From assembly GCF_001675045.1 (NCBI RefSeq), contig NZ_LYPA01000029.1, positions 1 through 64,000 on the forward strand: a DNA stretch of 64,000 nucleotides. Direction: 5' to 3'. The first letter of the stretch is position 1. Every line of letters begins with the position of its first letter. The notes under the pieces were generated by a model. The model saw only the letters and a list, made by a program, of their open reading frames with translations, did not search any database and had not been told where the DNA came from. Source of the stretch: Paenibacillus oryzae. Lineage in GTDB: Bacteria > Bacillota > Bacilli > Paenibacillales > Paenibacillaceae. Positions 16,132-24,974 of the stretch are shown piece by piece. The position numbers and the translations under genes were made by a program.

Positions 16132-16979
16132 AGCGTAACTCGCTTGGGCTGCTCGCGGTGCTGAAGGAAAGGATAGCATTCAACAATGGAACGGCCTTTA
16201 AACTGCTTTAGCAGCTTCGCCAGCTTGTGCTCGGCCCTTTGCAGACCATAATATCGCCGGGTGTAATGGTATCCGGAAAGGTGGGCTTGTCTAGGTTGGC
16301 CGGGGTCCAGATCATAAGGATGAATATAGAAAACAAACGGTTTGCCGGAGGAAAGCCAGGCTTGAATGCCATACTGATAAATGGAATAGGGATATAGACG
16401 GAAAAATCCGCCGCCTCCCCAAGGCAGCTTTGCGCGACCAATGCCAAGGGCAGGCATCGACAACTCCCATAGCTGCATGGAAATAGGAAATAAGGGATGT
16501 TCGACAGAGGTGTAAAGTCTGGAGTACATGTCATGGTAGGTGGAGGGCACGATGCTAGAATCGTAATAAAAGCCTTCTTCCTCTAAAATTTGCAACCCCC
16601 AGTCGGTAATCGAAAAGCAGGGGGCCCGATAACCCCGGATACGGGCTCCGATGATATCCTCAAGCACTTCCTTGGAGGTTTTTATATCCTGTCTGAATTG
16701 ACTTGGAGAGAGCATATAGACAAGCTCGTGGGCATAGCCATGCGAAGCAATTTCATGACCCATTTCATAAATGAGACGAATAAGGCGAGGTCTTTTTCTG
16801 GCAATCCAGCCTAATGTAAAAAAGGTTCCTGTACACCGATAAAGCGCCAGAAGCTCGAGCAGCCGGTGAACGATGGACTCCAGCCTGAGCTCGTAATCAT
16901 TCCAGCTGTTCATTGTAATATGCCTGCCGTCCGTAAACCAATCCTCAAGGTCGACTGTAAAGATAATTTCTGGCTTCAA
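16128..16979 (-). CDS. Polysaccharide deacetylase, DUF3473-type
   Basis: NodB-homology (CE4) deacetylase of 283 residues. Motif 1 FTVDLEDWF supplies the base and a metal Asp. Motif 2 HEIASHGYAHE supplies the two metal His. Motif 3 GYRAPCFSI supplies the Arg. The late FYIHPYDLDPGQP carries the last catalytic His and is typical of the DUF3473/exosortase-associated subgroup. No signal peptide is visible, so the substrate may be a cytoplasmic or lipid-linked saccharide. The start is TTG with GAGAGGAG upstream. First gene of a two-gene operon with the methyltransferase, divergent from selO. Confidence 0.85.
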   Translation of the reverse strand: MKPEIIFTVDLEDWFTDGRHITMNSWNDYELRLESIVHRLLELLALYRCTGTFFTLGWIARKRPRLIRLIYEMGHEIASHGYAHELVYMLSPSQFRQDIKTSKEVLEDIIGARIRGYRAPCFSITDWGLQILEEEGFYYDSSIVPSTYHDMYSRLYTSVEHPLFPISMQLWELSMPALGIGRAKLPWGGGGFFRLYPYSIYQYGIQAWLSSGKPFVFYIHPYDLDPGQPRQAHLSGYHYTRRYYGLQRAEHKLAKLLKQFKGRSIVECYPFLQHREQPKRVTL

Positions 16980-17080
16980 AATATCGCTCCTCTCGAAGGT
17001 ATTTTAAATCCTGGGAAATTAAACCTTTCATCAGTCCAAAAAGTAAAATGTTTACAATTTTAGTTTAAGGCTTGTAGAGT

Positions 17081-17109
17081 TTGGTGTCCATCCTTTTTTA
17101 GGGTATAAT
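17081..17109 (+). promoter_or_regulatory. Sigma-A-type promoter for selO
   Basis: -35 TTGGTG (17081-17086), 17-bp spacer, -10 TATAAT (17104-17109), with the AGGAGGG site 14 bp downstream. The short distance implies a leader of less than 25 nt. Confidence 0.7.
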
Positions 17110-17134
17110 AGCTCCAAAATATAGGAGGGTGGAA

Positions 17135-18613
17135 ATGGCGGATATGAAGCAACAGGATAGCGGTATTGGTTGGAATTGGAGCAATACGTACGGCAAGCTG
17201 CCTTCCTTTTTATATACCCGAATGGAGCCTGCGGCCGTCTCGAAACCCGCGCTTGCCGTGTTGAATGCTCCGCTTGCTGCTTCCATGGGACTGGATGCAT
17301 CAAAGCTTGGCAATGCAGACGGAATTGCGGAGCTGGCAGGCAATGCCGTGCCGGAAGGGGCGGACCCTCTGGCGCAAGCCTACGCGGGCCATCAATTCGG
17401 CTATTTCAATCGGCTGGGCGACGGTCGGGCGCTGCTTCTTGGCGAGCATGTAACGCCTGACGGACGGCGGCTTGACATTCAGCTCAAGGGGGCCGGAAGA
17501 ACGCCATATTCGCGCGGCGGAGACGGCAGGGCAGCGCTGGGGCCGATGCTGCGGGAGTACATCATAAGCGAAGCGATGCACGGGCTTGGCATTCCGACAA
17601 CCCGCAGCTTGGCCGTAGCAGCGACGGGTCAGGAAATTGTGCGCGAGTCGTATCTTCCCGGGGCTGTACTGACGCGAATCGCCGCCAGCCATATTCGGGT
17701 CGGGACGTTTCAATATGCGGCTCAGTGGGGCAAAACGGAGGATGTTGCGGAGCTTGCGGTTTATACGCTGCATAGGCATTATCCCAATGCGGGTACAGAC
17801 GGGGGCCCTGCGCTATTGCTGCTGAGGGAAACCATAGCTCGTCAGGCGGAGCTGATTGCGGGATGGATGCTGGTTGGATTTGTGCATGGCGTCATGAACA
17901 CCGACAACATGGCTATTAGCGGCGAAACGATTGATTACGGCCCTTGCGCTTTCCTCGATACGTACAATCCGGATACGGTTTTCAGCTCCATTGACAGCGA
18001 AGGGCGATATGCTTATCGCAACCAGCCGTCTATCGCGGCCTGGAACCTGGCAAGGTTTGCCGAGACGCTTATACCGCTGCTGGATAACGATCGGGAGACT
18101 GCCATCGAGATCGCCCAAGCGGAAATAGGGCGTTTTGAAGAGCAATATCAGCAGCATTGGCTTCGCGGGATGCGCGCCAAGCTTGGGCTGTTCGGCTCGG
18201 AAGCGGGGGATGCTGAACTGGCAGGCAGGCTGCTCGATCTGATGAGCGAGCACAAAGCGGATTATACAGATACCTTTCGATTGCTGACGCTGGGCAAGCC
18301 TGAGGAAACGGCGCTTTCCGGTAACCCTGGTTTTGCCCCTTGGCTGGAGGCATGGAGCTCTCGCAAGGAACGGCAGGAGCAGTCGGCGGAAGACAGCTTC
18401 GAGCTGATGAAGCAAAACAATCCTGCCGTTATTCCTCGCAACCATCGTGTCGAGGAAGCGCTGGAGGCGGCTGAAGAAAACGGCGACTACAGCGTAATGG
18501 AGCGGCTTCTTGCGGTGCTTGCCGAGCCTTTTGCCTACACAGAGGAGCAGGAGGCATACGGTCCGCCGTCGGACGGCGCATGCGGCAGATATGTGACGTA
18601 TTGCGGCACCTGA
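17135..18613 (+). CDS. selO: SelO/YdiU-family protein adenylyltransferase
   Basis: Pseudokinase-fold enzyme that transfers AMP from ATP to Ser/Thr/Tyr of target proteins in redox stress responses (known for E. coli SelO). Recognised by [17 protein letters not shown], the nucleotide-binding [20 protein letters not shown] (Lys118), [10 protein letters not shown] (catalytic-loop Asn/Asp) and DYGPCAFLD (metal-binding Asp). At 492 residues it is full length. The C-terminus ends RYVTYCGT, with Cys at the position where other family members carry a conserved Cys or selenocysteine. The ATG at 17135 was chosen because AGGAGG lies 6 nt before it; a GTG at 17129 overlaps that site. Stop codon is 3 bp from the convergent gene. 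Confidence 0.94.
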   Translation: MADMKQQDSGIGWNWSNTYGKLPSFLYTRMEPAAVSKPALAVLNAPLAASMGLDASKLGNADGIAELAGNAVPEGADPLAQAYAGHQFGYFNRLGDGRALLLGEHVTPDGRRLDIQLKGAGRTPYSRGGDGRAALGPMLREYIISEAMHGLGIPTTRSLAVAATGQEIVRESYLPGAVLTRIAASHIRVGTFQYAAQWGKTEDVAELAVYTLHRHYPNAGTDGGPALLLLRETIARQAELIAGWMLVGFVHGVMNTDNMAISGETIDYGPCAFLDTYNPDTVFSSIDSEGRYAYRNQPSIAAWNLARFAETLIPLLDNDRETAIEIAQAEIGRFEEQYQQHWLRGMRAKLGLFGSEAGDAELAGRLLDLMSEHKADYTDTFRLLTLGKPEETALSGNPGFAPWLEAWSSRKERQEQSAEDSFELMKQNNPAVIPRNHRVEEALEAAEENGDYSVMERLLAVLAEPFAYTEEQEAYGPPSDGACGRYVTYCGT

Positions 18614-18616
18614 TCC

Positions 18617-19141
18617 CTATTGCTCGCGAGAGCTAGATAACCGTAGATAAATTTTGATTGCTTCTGCGTCGGCGGAGTAGACGATCATGTTCCCGAAGGG
18701 ACCGTCCTGCTCCCCGATTGGAGAGGCGAACTTGCTATAGAGCCGATTGAGATAGGCATTGTCTGACTGAGCTTCAAATCGCAGCTTGTTAACCTGTGGA
18801 GCATCTGTCAAAATGATCCGCACAAATTCCCGCAGACCCGTATAAAAAACGCGGCTTTGCCGATAGCCCGGGCTTAAAATGGTGGTGGGAATAAACGCGG
18901 TTGTCCCGTTTTCGTCAAATTGCTGTTCCTCATCAACGGTCATATAGTGGCCTGCGCCCACAATTTGCTCCATGTCGTTCAGGACAAGAACAATCCGCGC
19001 TTCCTGCATATATTCGATCAGATGTGCTATGGCATCTCCGAGTTTATAGGAGGCATGAAATTGCTTGCGGTGCTGGATAAAATACTGGCAATAAGCTGCA
19101 TAATCCTCATTGGCTGCGCAAAGCCTGAATGATACGGTCAC
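18617..19141 (-). CDS. GNAT-like protein, unknown function
   Basis: 174 residues, no signal peptide. A GNAT fold is suggested by the layout (N-terminal FRLCAANEDYAAYCQYF; central IVLVLNDMEQIVGAGHYMT, a strand-turn-strand with the 'N-D-x-x-x-I-V-G' pattern of acetyltransferases; a C-terminal strand with NAYLNRLYSKFA). The acetyl-CoA P-loop (R/QxxGxG/A) is not clear, so enzymatic activity is uncertain. Its start overlaps the stop of the upstream GNAT-like gene by 4 bases, so the two proteins are probably made together and may form a pair. Confidence 0.5.
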   Translation of the reverse strand: MTVSFRLCAANEDYAAYCQYFIQHRKQFHASYKLGDAIAHLIEYMQEARIVLVLNDMEQIVGAGHYMTVDEEQQFDENGTTAFIPTTILSPGYRQSRVFYTGLREFVRIILTDAPQVNKLRFEAQSDNAYLNRLYSKFASPIGEQDGPFGNMIVYSADAEAIKIYLRLSSSREQ

Positions 19142-19677
19142 TCCGTCATGCCTCCATTTCGATGTTCATTTTTGCTCAGCCTGTCGGCATAGGCTTTCCA
19201 ATCCGCCGCATTGCCATGATACTCCTCGATTTCCCCTTGAGATGTTTCCCAGGTGGCCTTTTTTTCGCCCAATTTGCTGCATAAGCGATGAAGACCCAGC
19301 TTTGAAGGCACCCAGAAATGGAAGTGCCGGATTTCCTCGGCTTGCTCCCGTACCTGCTCCATCAGTCCTTGAAGCGCTACTCCCAGCAGGACTCCTCCCC
19401 GATGAGCCTCCGACAAATGAATAATTTGAAGCTGTGCGACATGGGTGTCCTCATAGTTCTTTTCTCCTGTGCCGCGAATATAGCCAAAGGCGCCAACTAC
19501 CTCATCCTGATCGTTGAAGCAGAGAAAGGCGGAGCCAACGAGCAAAGGGCTGGTCAAAAATTGAAAGGCCATGGAAAAAGAGTAGGGAAGCTTCAAATCC
19601 GCATAATGGCTAAGCAGGTAAGTGGCGTAAACCTGCCCATAAAACTCTGTTTTGCACTCCTGAACATAATAACCCAT
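19138..19677 (-). CDS. GNAT-like protein, unknown function
   Basis: 179 residues. The central SAFLCFNDQDEVVGAFGYIRGTG fits the beta4-beta5 region of GNAT proteins, and LIIHLSEAHRGGVLLG-like sequence (SEAHRGGVLLGVALQGLMEQV) could be a degenerate acetyl-CoA loop and helix. The C-terminus FHFWVPSKLGLHRLCSKLGEKK resembles the tail of acetyltransferases. The start is weakly supported (GGCGGGTGACGT upstream). The gene overlaps the next one (ATGA). Substrate unknown. Confidence 0.5.
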   Translation of the reverse strand: MGYYVQECKTEFYGQVYATYLLSHYADLKLPYSFSMAFQFLTSPLLVGSAFLCFNDQDEVVGAFGYIRGTGEKNYEDTHVAQLQIIHLSEAHRGGVLLGVALQGLMEQVREQAEEIRHFHFWVPSKLGLHRLCSKLGEKKATWETSQGEIEEYHGNAADWKAYADRLSKNEHRNGGMTE

Positions 19678-19696
19678 ACGTCACCCGCCATTTTCC

Positions 19697-19741
19697 AAAA
19701 AAAATAGGCACCCCTGTGTCCTGCCAAACACGGCCAGTGCC
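19697..19741 (-). terminator. Terminator of the 39-residue gene
   Basis: On the minus strand, GGCAC pairs with GTGCC with an inner GTGT/ACAC pair, followed by TATTTTTTTT. It lies just before the start of the downstream GNAT-like gene. Confidence 0.65.
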
Positions 19742-19760
19742 TTGCTGCCATAATGCAGCC

Positions 19761-19880
19761 TTATTTTGCTGGTGCTGTTCTGATTTGCTCGCTTGCCGCC
19801 AGCTTTTGCAGAATGCTGATTTTCAGGATTTTGCTTCCGTTTTTGCTTCCTTTGTCAAGGGTCGGTGGTACTGGGAACAT
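19761..19880 (-). CDS. Small 39-residue protein, unknown
   Basis: The ATG at 19880 is preceded by AAGGGAGG at ideal spacing (about 7 nt), one of the best ribosome sites in the window. The product begins MFPVPPTLDKGSKNGSK and ends QIRTAPAK: basic, hydrophilic, with a possible amphipathic helix in the middle (ILKISILQKLAA). A terminator with a T run follows at 19697-19741, giving a complete mini-gene. Nothing in it identifies a function; it could be a small regulator, toxin-like peptide or spore/coat peptide. It is divergent from the ATL gene. Confidence 0.5.
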   Translation of the reverse strand: MFPVPPTLDKGSKNGSKILKISILQKLAASEQIRTAPAK

Positions 19881-19939
19881 GTTGTCGCCTCCCTTCTTTT
19901 CTTTTGATCTCATTATATATCAGAATTTGTAGAAAAAAA

Positions 19940-19953
19940 GTAATCGCGATTAC
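19940..19953. promoter_or_regulatory. Perfect 14-bp palindrome GTAATCGCGATTAC
   Basis: Located in the 174-bp gap between the divergent 39-residue gene and the ATL gene. Perfect dyad symmetry in an A+T-rich stretch suggests an operator for one or both. The regulator is unknown. Confidence 0.45.
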
Positions 19954-20054
19954 AAAATCTATGATTTTTTTAACAGTATTTGCGAGATTGACAGACAGGG
20001 GCGGACAGATAGTCCAGGATGAGATAAAATGGGGTGGAGAAGGGGGATGACGGC

Positions 20055-20363
20055 ATGCAGCCATTCACGCAAAGAGTCATTGAAGTGATAAAAAATATAC
20101 CAGAGGGATACGTCATGACATACGGCCAAGTGGCAGGCATGGCGGGAAGCCCGCGCGCAGCCAGGCAGGTGGTGCGGATTCTTCATTCCATGAGCGAAAA
20201 GCATGGATTGCCATGGCATCGAATTGTCAATGCAAAAGGGGAAATCGCCATCATGGATGACGAATCCCGTTTTAAGCAAATGCTGTTTTTGGAGGGTGAA
20301 GGCGTCCCCACAGACCCAAACGGACGTATCGACCTAGACCGCTTTCAATTTCGTAGCGGCTGA
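20055..20363 (+). CDS. Alkyltransferase-like (ATL) MGMT-family protein
   Basis: 102 residues. The family C-terminal DNA-binding fold is seen in VIEVIKNIPEGYVMTYGQVAGMAGSPRAARQV. The active-site sequence is PWHRI: Trp54 replaces the alkyl-acceptor Cys of true MGMT (PCHR). ATL proteins bind O6-alkylguanine and recruit nucleotide excision repair rather than reversing damage. Helix-turn-helix residues (SPRAARQVV) including the Arg finger are intact. The ATG at 20055 fits the GGGGGATG-type site; an in-frame GTG at 20034 is less likely. A terminator follows. Confidence 0.92.
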   Translation: MQPFTQRVIEVIKNIPEGYVMTYGQVAGMAGSPRAARQVVRILHSMSEKHGLPWHRIVNAKGEIAIMDDESRFKQMLFLEGEGVPTDPNGRIDLDRFQFRSG

Positions 20364-20387
20364 ATTCCATATTCGATGCTGCTGAAG

Positions 20388-20424
20388 CCGCTAGGCATTC
20401 TGCGTAATGGAAAGCGGACTTTTT
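20388..20424 (+). terminator. Terminator after the ATL gene
   Basis: CCGCT/AGCGG with an inner CATT/AATG pair, followed by ACTTTTT. It lies between the ATL gene and the convergent GntR gene. Confidence 0.6.
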
Positions 20425-20432
20425 GATTACCT

Positions 20433-21077
20433 CTACAGCATTTCGTCGTCGATGATGCGCCAGTGGTATTGCAGGGCAGCCTCCAGCCCCGCTTTATTGG
20501 CGGTACGGAACAAATCTATTATTTTGCGGTGCTCGCCGTTTACTTGCTTTAGCACTCTTGCAAGCTTTTCCTTGTCGTCGCTTGTGTAGGCTTGCTTGAT
20601 AAAGCTGTTTTTCATAGAGCCCAGCAGCTCGATCAAGGTCGGGTTGTCGCAATTAAGCGTATAAATCTCGTGAAACCGGTATTGATCGCTGTAATAATCC
20701 TCGAAGTAGCGCTTGTCGATATCTGCATCGATTTTGTCCACCAATTCCTCCATCCGCATCAGCTCCGAGGGCTTGAGGCGCTCCACCGCAAGCGTTGCGG
20801 CCAAGGCGTCAAGAACGCCGATAATCTGCGAATAATCCAGCTTTTTTTTGGAATCAAAGGCTTTTACCGTAAAGCCCCTTCGGGGAATGTAAACAAGCAG
20901 GTTGTCGGAAGCGAGCTGAAACAACGCCTCGCGTGTTGGCGTGCGGCTAATGTCCAGACGTTTGCAAATTTCGGCCTCGTTGATTTTTTGATTAGGCTGA
21001 AGCGTTCCGTCCTGAATTTTTTCAGCGATGTAATGGTATACATGATCCTTTAAAGATTGATATTTGGGCGCCTGCAT
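20433..21077 (-). CDS. GntR-family regulator, FadR/FCD subfamily
   Basis: 214-residue DNA-binding repressor. The winged helix occupies about 1-75 (KINEAEICKRLDISRTPTREALFQLASDNLLVYIPRRGF is the classic GntR signature, interrupted here only by its length). The rest is an all-helical FCD ligand domain with metal/ligand candidates such as His in DQYRFHEI and NGEHRKII. It is divergent from the amino-acid transport operon. FadR-subfamily sites have the form TNGTnnnACNA; matching palindromes lie in front of both the transporter and rocD, so this is probably the repressor of the arginine/ornithine cassette, inactivated by a pathway metabolite (inference). Confidence 0.9.
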   Translation of the reverse strand: MQAPKYQSLKDHVYHYIAEKIQDGTLQPNQKINEAEICKRLDISRTPTREALFQLASDNLLVYIPRRGFTVKAFDSKKKLDYSQIIGVLDALAATLAVERLKPSELMRMEELVDKIDADIDKRYFEDYYSDQYRFHEIYTLNCDNPTLIELLGSMKNSFIKQAYTSDDKEKLARVLKQVNGEHRKIIDLFRTANKAGLEAALQYHWRIIDDEML

Positions 21078-21241
21078 AGGCTAATCTCCTTTGCTCCCTT
21101 TGTTCAAGCTTCATTTTAGCACTCGACCCTGTTCAGTACAAGAAAATTGGCCATTCTCACCTTGGGGAGAGTCATAACGCAAGGTAATATTACATAGAAT
21201 AAGATATTTACGTAAGACAAGGTCAAAATTCTAAAAAACTA

Positions 21242-21304
21242 TTGTCGACAAATGATAGTGATGTTATAATTCCTAACATAAATATACATGTATACTGTAT
21301 ACAA
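21242..21304 (+). promoter_or_regulatory. Promoter of the ABC operon with two GntR/FCD-type operators
   Basis: -35 TTGTCG (21242-21247), 17-bp spacer, -10 TATAAT (21265-21270). The -35 is embedded in the palindrome TTGTCGACAA (21242-21251). A second half-matched palindrome, CTGTATACAA (21295-21304), lies downstream inside the 15-bp dyad TGTATACTGTATACA (21289-21303). Both fit the FadR-type TTGTnnACAA pattern, so binding would block polymerase. Confidence 0.65.
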
Positions 21305-21360
21305 TATTCAAATTGTTGTTTGCAAGGCAAGATAGACAATTTAAAAAGGGAGAGATGGGA

Positions 21361-22230
21361 ATGAAGAAGGGACTTGTACTGATCGTAACAATGATTGTGA
21401 TGCTGGCAGCCGCAGCCTGCGGCTCTGGCAATGGGGGCGGCAGCGGCAGCAACAGTTCCCCAAGCCCGTCGGCTACAGGCGAACCAAGTCCAGCAAGCGA
21501 AGCAACAGAGGAGCCTGCCAGTCCTTCTTACGAAAAGCTGGTGCTTGGCACAAGCGCGGACTACGCCCCGTTTGAATTCAAGGTCATAAAAGACGGCGTG
21601 GACACTATCGTTGGCTTCGATATCGAAATTGCCAAGGAAATTGCCAAGGACCTTGGAGCGGAGCTGGAAATTCAGGACCTGGATTTTGACTCCCTGCTGA
21701 TGGCCTTGAATACGGATAAAGTGGATTTTGTTCTCGCCGGCATGAACCCGGATGATGAACGCAGGAAAGCAGTCGATTTCTCCAGCATCTATTACAATGC
21801 TACCCAAGGCGTGTTGGTCAAAAAGGAAAACGCGGATCAATACAGCACTGTCGATGATTTAAAGGGGAAAAAAATTGGCGTGCAACGCGGATCGACTCAA
21901 GAGGGGATAGCTCAAGCGATTGAGGGAGCTAAGCTGACATCGCTGGCGAAAATACCGGAGCTGATCATGGAGCTGACCAGCGGGCGCGTGGATGCATTAA
22001 TTGTGGAAAGACCGGTTGCGGAGCAATATTTGACCACGCAGGATGGCATCGCCCTTTCCGCAATAGACATTGAACAGCCTATTGAAGAAACGGGTTTTGC
22101 GGCGGCGGTGAAAAAGGGCAACCAGGAGCTTCTGGACGCTATTAATGCAACGCTCGACCGTCTCATTGCCGCCGGGGACGTTGACCGTTTTGTCGTTGAA
22201 GCCAATGAGCTGGCTGGTGAAGTGGAATAA
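21361..22230 (+). CDS. Amino-acid ABC transporter substrate-binding lipoprotein
   Basis: Extracytoplasmic receptor of 289 residues, SBP family 3 (polar amino acids). Lipoprotein signal with lipobox LAAAAC (Cys20), followed by a Gly/Ser/Pro-rich tether. The family 3 core is seen in LVLGTSADYAPFEF, VGFDIEIAKEIAKDLG, ALNTDKVDFVLAGMNPDDERRKAVDFSSIYY and LKGKKIGVQRGSTQEG. The ATG at 21361 gives the best spacing to AAGGGAGAG; ATG 21355 is too close. Ligand is likely arginine, ornithine or another basic amino acid from operon context; specificity cannot be read directly. First gene of the operon. Confidence 0.92.
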   Translation: MKKGLVLIVTMIVMLAAAACGSGNGGGSGSNSSPSPSATGEPSPASEATEEPASPSYEKLVLGTSADYAPFEFKVIKDGVDTIVGFDIEIAKEIAKDLGAELEIQDLDFDSLLMALNTDKVDFVLAGMNPDDERRKAVDFSSIYYNATQGVLVKKENADQYSTVDDLKGKKIGVQRGSTQEGIAQAIEGAKLTSLAKIPELIMELTSGRVDALIVERPVAEQYLTTQDGIALSAIDIEQPIEETGFAAAVKKGNQELLDAINATLDRLIAAGDVDRFVVEANELAGEVE

Positions 22231-22252
22231 ATAGCGGACGGAGAAACAGCCC

Positions 22253-22909
22253 ATGATGGATTTGGACTTTGCATTTTTGGATAAATATTGGCTGACTTTT
22301 CTAAAAGGAGCCTGGCACACGCTGGAGCTGTCGTTTTTCGGCGTGCTGCTGGGCACTGTCCTCGGGGTTGTTTTTGCCCTGATGCGTATATCCAGGCTGT
22401 GGCCGCTCAAATTTGCGGCTTCAGTCTACATTGAAATCATACGGGGAACGCCGATGCTGGTTCAAGTCTTTATAATCCATTACGGCCTGACCAGCTTTGG
22501 CATTAATCTGACCGCCTTTATGTCGGGAGTAATTGCTCTGACCATTAATAGCGCGGCTTATATGGCGGAGGTTTTCCGCGCGGGCATTGAAGCCATCGAC
22601 AAGGGCCAGATGGAGGCTGCGCGTTCGCTTGGCATGACGAGAGGAATGGCATTGCGCCATATTGTTCTTCCTCAGGCTTTTCGCAACATGCTTCCGGCGA
22701 TCGGCAACGAATTTATAATCATTATTAAGGATTCCTCGCTTATATCGGTTGTGGGCATATCGGAGCTGATGTATACGGCCCGAACGGTGCAAGGCTCCAC
22801 CTACTTGCCGATGGAGCCGCTGCTGGCGGCGGCTGCGCTTTATTTTGTGATGACATTTACACTATCCAGGCTGATGCTTTGGCTTGAAGGGAGGCTGCGG
22901 CACTCATGA
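22253..22909 (+). CDS. Amino-acid ABC transporter permease
   Basis: Membrane subunit of 218 residues of the HisM/GlnP type with about five transmembrane segments. The cytoplasmic EAA loop reads [22 protein letters not shown], the contact site for the ATPase, and [14 protein letters not shown] is the usual family motif. The last bases overlap the ATPase gene start (ATGA). It forms a homodimeric channel with the neighbouring lipoprotein and ATPase (family knowledge). Confidence 0.94.
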   Translation: MMDLDFAFLDKYWLTFLKGAWHTLELSFFGVLLGTVLGVVFALMRISRLWPLKFAASVYIEIIRGTPMLVQVFIIHYGLTSFGINLTAFMSGVIALTINSAAYMAEVFRAGIEAIDKGQMEAARSLGMTRGMALRHIVLPQAFRNMLPAIGNEFIIIIKDSSLISVVGISELMYTARTVQGSTYLPMEPLLAAAALYFVMTFTLSRLMLWLEGRLRHS

Positions 22910-23628
22910 TAAAGGTTCTAAGCCTCTGCAAATCGTATGGCAAAAACGAAATATTGAAGGGCATCACAACAACGGTGTCCAAGGGCGAGGTTGTTGTCGT
23001 CATCGGCCCCAGCGGCTCCGGCAAAAGCACCTTCCTGCGCTGCCTGAACCGGCTGGAGGAGCCAACAAAGGGGCAAATTCTGCTGGAAAACGTGGCGATC
23101 ACCGATAAAGGAGCAAACCTGGATTTGCTGCGTCAGCGAATGGGAATGGTTTTTCAGCATTTTCATCTGTTTCCTCATATGAACGTCATGGACAATATTA
23201 CGCTTGCTCCCGTCAAATTGAAAAAATACAAGAAGGATGAGGCTCAAAGCATTGCAATGGAGCTGCTGAGAGCCGTTGGTCTGGAGGATAAGCATGACCA
23301 GTTTCCGTCGCAGCTTTCGGGCGGTCAAAAGCAGAGAATCGCTATTGCGAGAGCGCTGGCTATGAAGCCGGATGTCATGTTGTTTGACGAGCCGACCTCC
23401 TCGCTGGACCCCGAAATGGTTGGCGAGGTGCTGGATGTTATGAAAAAGCTTGCCCAGGACGGAATGACGATGGTTATTGTGACGCATGAGATGGGTTTTG
23501 CCAGGGAGGTTGGCGACAAGCTGCTGTTTATGGACGGCGGCCATATCGTGGAGGAGGGCGCTCCAAAGACGGTGTTCCAGAATCCGGCGCATCCTCGCAC
23601 TCAGGATTTTTTGTCCAAAGTTCTGTAA
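22906..23628 (+). CDS. Amino-acid ABC transporter ATP-binding protein
   Basis: 240 residues, GlnQ/HisP type. Walker [11 protein letters not shown]-loop [12 protein letters not shown], signature [16 protein letters not shown], Walker [15 protein letters not shown] and switch His in [13 protein letters not shown] are all intact. Starts in a 4-base overlap with the permease gene. No terminator is visible before the rocD operator, so some read-through into the catabolic genes is possible. Confidence 0.96.
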   Translation: MIKVLSLCKSYGKNEILKGITTTVSKGEVVVVIGPSGSGKSTFLRCLNRLEEPTKGQILLENVAITDKGANLDLLRQRMGMVFQHFHLFPHMNVMDNITLAPVKLKKYKKDEAQSIAMELLRAVGLEDKHDQFPSQLSGGQKQRIAIARALAMKPDVMLFDEPTSSLDPEMVGEVLDVMKKLAQDGMTMVIVTHEMGFAREVGDKLLFMDGGHIVEEGAPKTVFQNPAHPRTQDFLSKVL

Positions 23629-23702
23629 GAGGCTGCTTATGTTAAGAAGGCCGCAGAAGTAATAGGACAAATTTCCTTTTGCATAATGATGAATATTGTA
23701 TT

Positions 23703-23712
23703 TTGTATACAA
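23703..23712. promoter_or_regulatory. GntR/FCD-type operator before rocD
   Basis: TTGTATACAA (extends to TTTGTATACAAA, 23702-23713), a perfect palindrome matching TTGTnnACAA. It lies about 25 bp before the rocD start, so it would sit over a promoter or block elongation. Confidence 0.6.
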
Positions 23713-23735
23713 ATATTTCGGGAGGGCGGTGCAGC

Positions 23736-24932
23736 ATGCCGGTTCATTCATCAACCCGTTCTATCGAGCTGGCGGAGCAATACGGTGCCAGAAACTATCA
23801 TCCCTTGCCGGTTGTGGTGATGGAGGCCAGTGGCGTTTGGGTAACAGACCCGGAGGGGAATCGGTATATGGATATGCTGAGCGCCTACTCGGCGTTAAAC
23901 CAGGGTCATCGGCATCCTGATATCATTGCGGCGTTGAAGGAGCAGGCGGACAAGGTAACCTTGACCTCGCGCGCCTTTCATAATGAAGCGCTTGGCGTCT
24001 TTTACGAAAAGCTGGCGTCCTATACCGGCAAATCCAGGGTGCTGGTGATGAATACCGGCGCGGAAGCAGTAGAATCCGCGATCAAGGCGGTGCGAAGATG
24101 GGCCTACCGCGTCAAGGGCATTCCGGATGACCAGGCAGAAATCATTGTTTGCGACGGCAATTTCCATGGACGGACCATTACGATCACCTCATTTTCATCG
24201 TCGGAGCTTTATAAGGACGGTTTTGGTCCGTTTACGCCAGGCTTCAAGCTGGTTCCCTACGGAGATTTAAAGGCTCTGAAGGAGGCCATAACGCCAAATA
24301 CGGCAGCGCTGCTGATTGAGCCGATTCAAGGCGAAGCCGGCATCGTTATTCCGCCTCATGGTTATTTGAGCGAAGCGGCAAGACTTTGCAGAGACAATGA
24401 TGTGCTGCTGGTTGCAGATGAAATTCAAACGGGCTTTGGACGAACGGGACGCCGGTTTGCATGCGATTGGGAGGGCGTCGTTCCGGACCTTTACATTATG
24501 GGCAAGGCGCTTGGCGGAGGCGTTATCCCCATATCGGCCGTTGCGGGGAATGATGAAGTTCTTGGCGTATTTGACCCCGGCTCGCACGGCTCGACGTTTG
24601 GCGGCAATCCCCTTGCCTGCGCCGTTGCTTCCGCCGCTCTTGATGTCACTGTAAACGAGAGCCTGGCGGAGCGTTCGGAGGCGATGGGGCGTTATTTTGC
24701 AGGGCGTCTTGAAGAGATGCGTAATAAATCCGTGGTGGAAATAAGAGCGCGAGGCCTGTTTATCGGCATGGAAATGGATGGCTCTGCCCGGCCTTATTGC
24801 GAAGCTCTGATGCGAATGGGGCTGCTCTGCAAGGAGACGCATGAACATACGATTCGTTTTGCTCCTCCTTTAATAATCGAGAGGCATGAGGTTGATTGGG
24901 CTTTGGAACGAATCGCTCAGGTGCTGGGGTAA
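23736..24932 (+). CDS. rocD: Ornithine--oxo-acid aminotransferase
   Basis: PLP enzyme (class III aminotransferase) converting ornithine and 2-oxoglutarate to glutamate-5-semialdehyde and glutamate. 398 residues, as usual for OAT. Seen: [70 protein letters not shown] and the Schiff-base Lys in [27 protein letters not shown] is the phosphate-binding end. Start at the ATG after GGGAGGGCGG. First gene of rocD-rocF-rocA. Confidence 0.94.
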   Translation: MPVHSSTRSIELAEQYGARNYHPLPVVVMEASGVWVTDPEGNRYMDMLSAYSALNQGHRHPDIIAALKEQADKVTLTSRAFHNEALGVFYEKLASYTGKSRVLVMNTGAEAVESAIKAVRRWAYRVKGIPDDQAEIIVCDGNFHGRTITITSFSSSELYKDGFGPFTPGFKLVPYGDLKALKEAITPNTAALLIEPIQGEAGIVIPPHGYLSEAARLCRDNDVLLVADEIQTGFGRTGRRFACDWEGVVPDLYIMGKALGGGVIPISAVAGNDEVLGVFDPGSHGSTFGGNPLACAVASAALDVTVNESLAERSEAMGRYFAGRLEEMRNKSVVEIRARGLFIGMEMDGSARPYCEALMRMGLLCKETHEHTIRFAPPLIIERHEVDWALERIAQVLG

Positions 24933-24974
24933 AAGAGCTATCCAAAGATTGATTTCATAAGGGAGATGAGAGGT

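Noticed and set aside
23679-23735. Earlier start for rocD at 23679
   Set aside because: That start has no ribosome site, overlaps the GntR-type operator and adds 19 residues unlike OAT; the ATG at 23736 follows GGGAGGGCGG.
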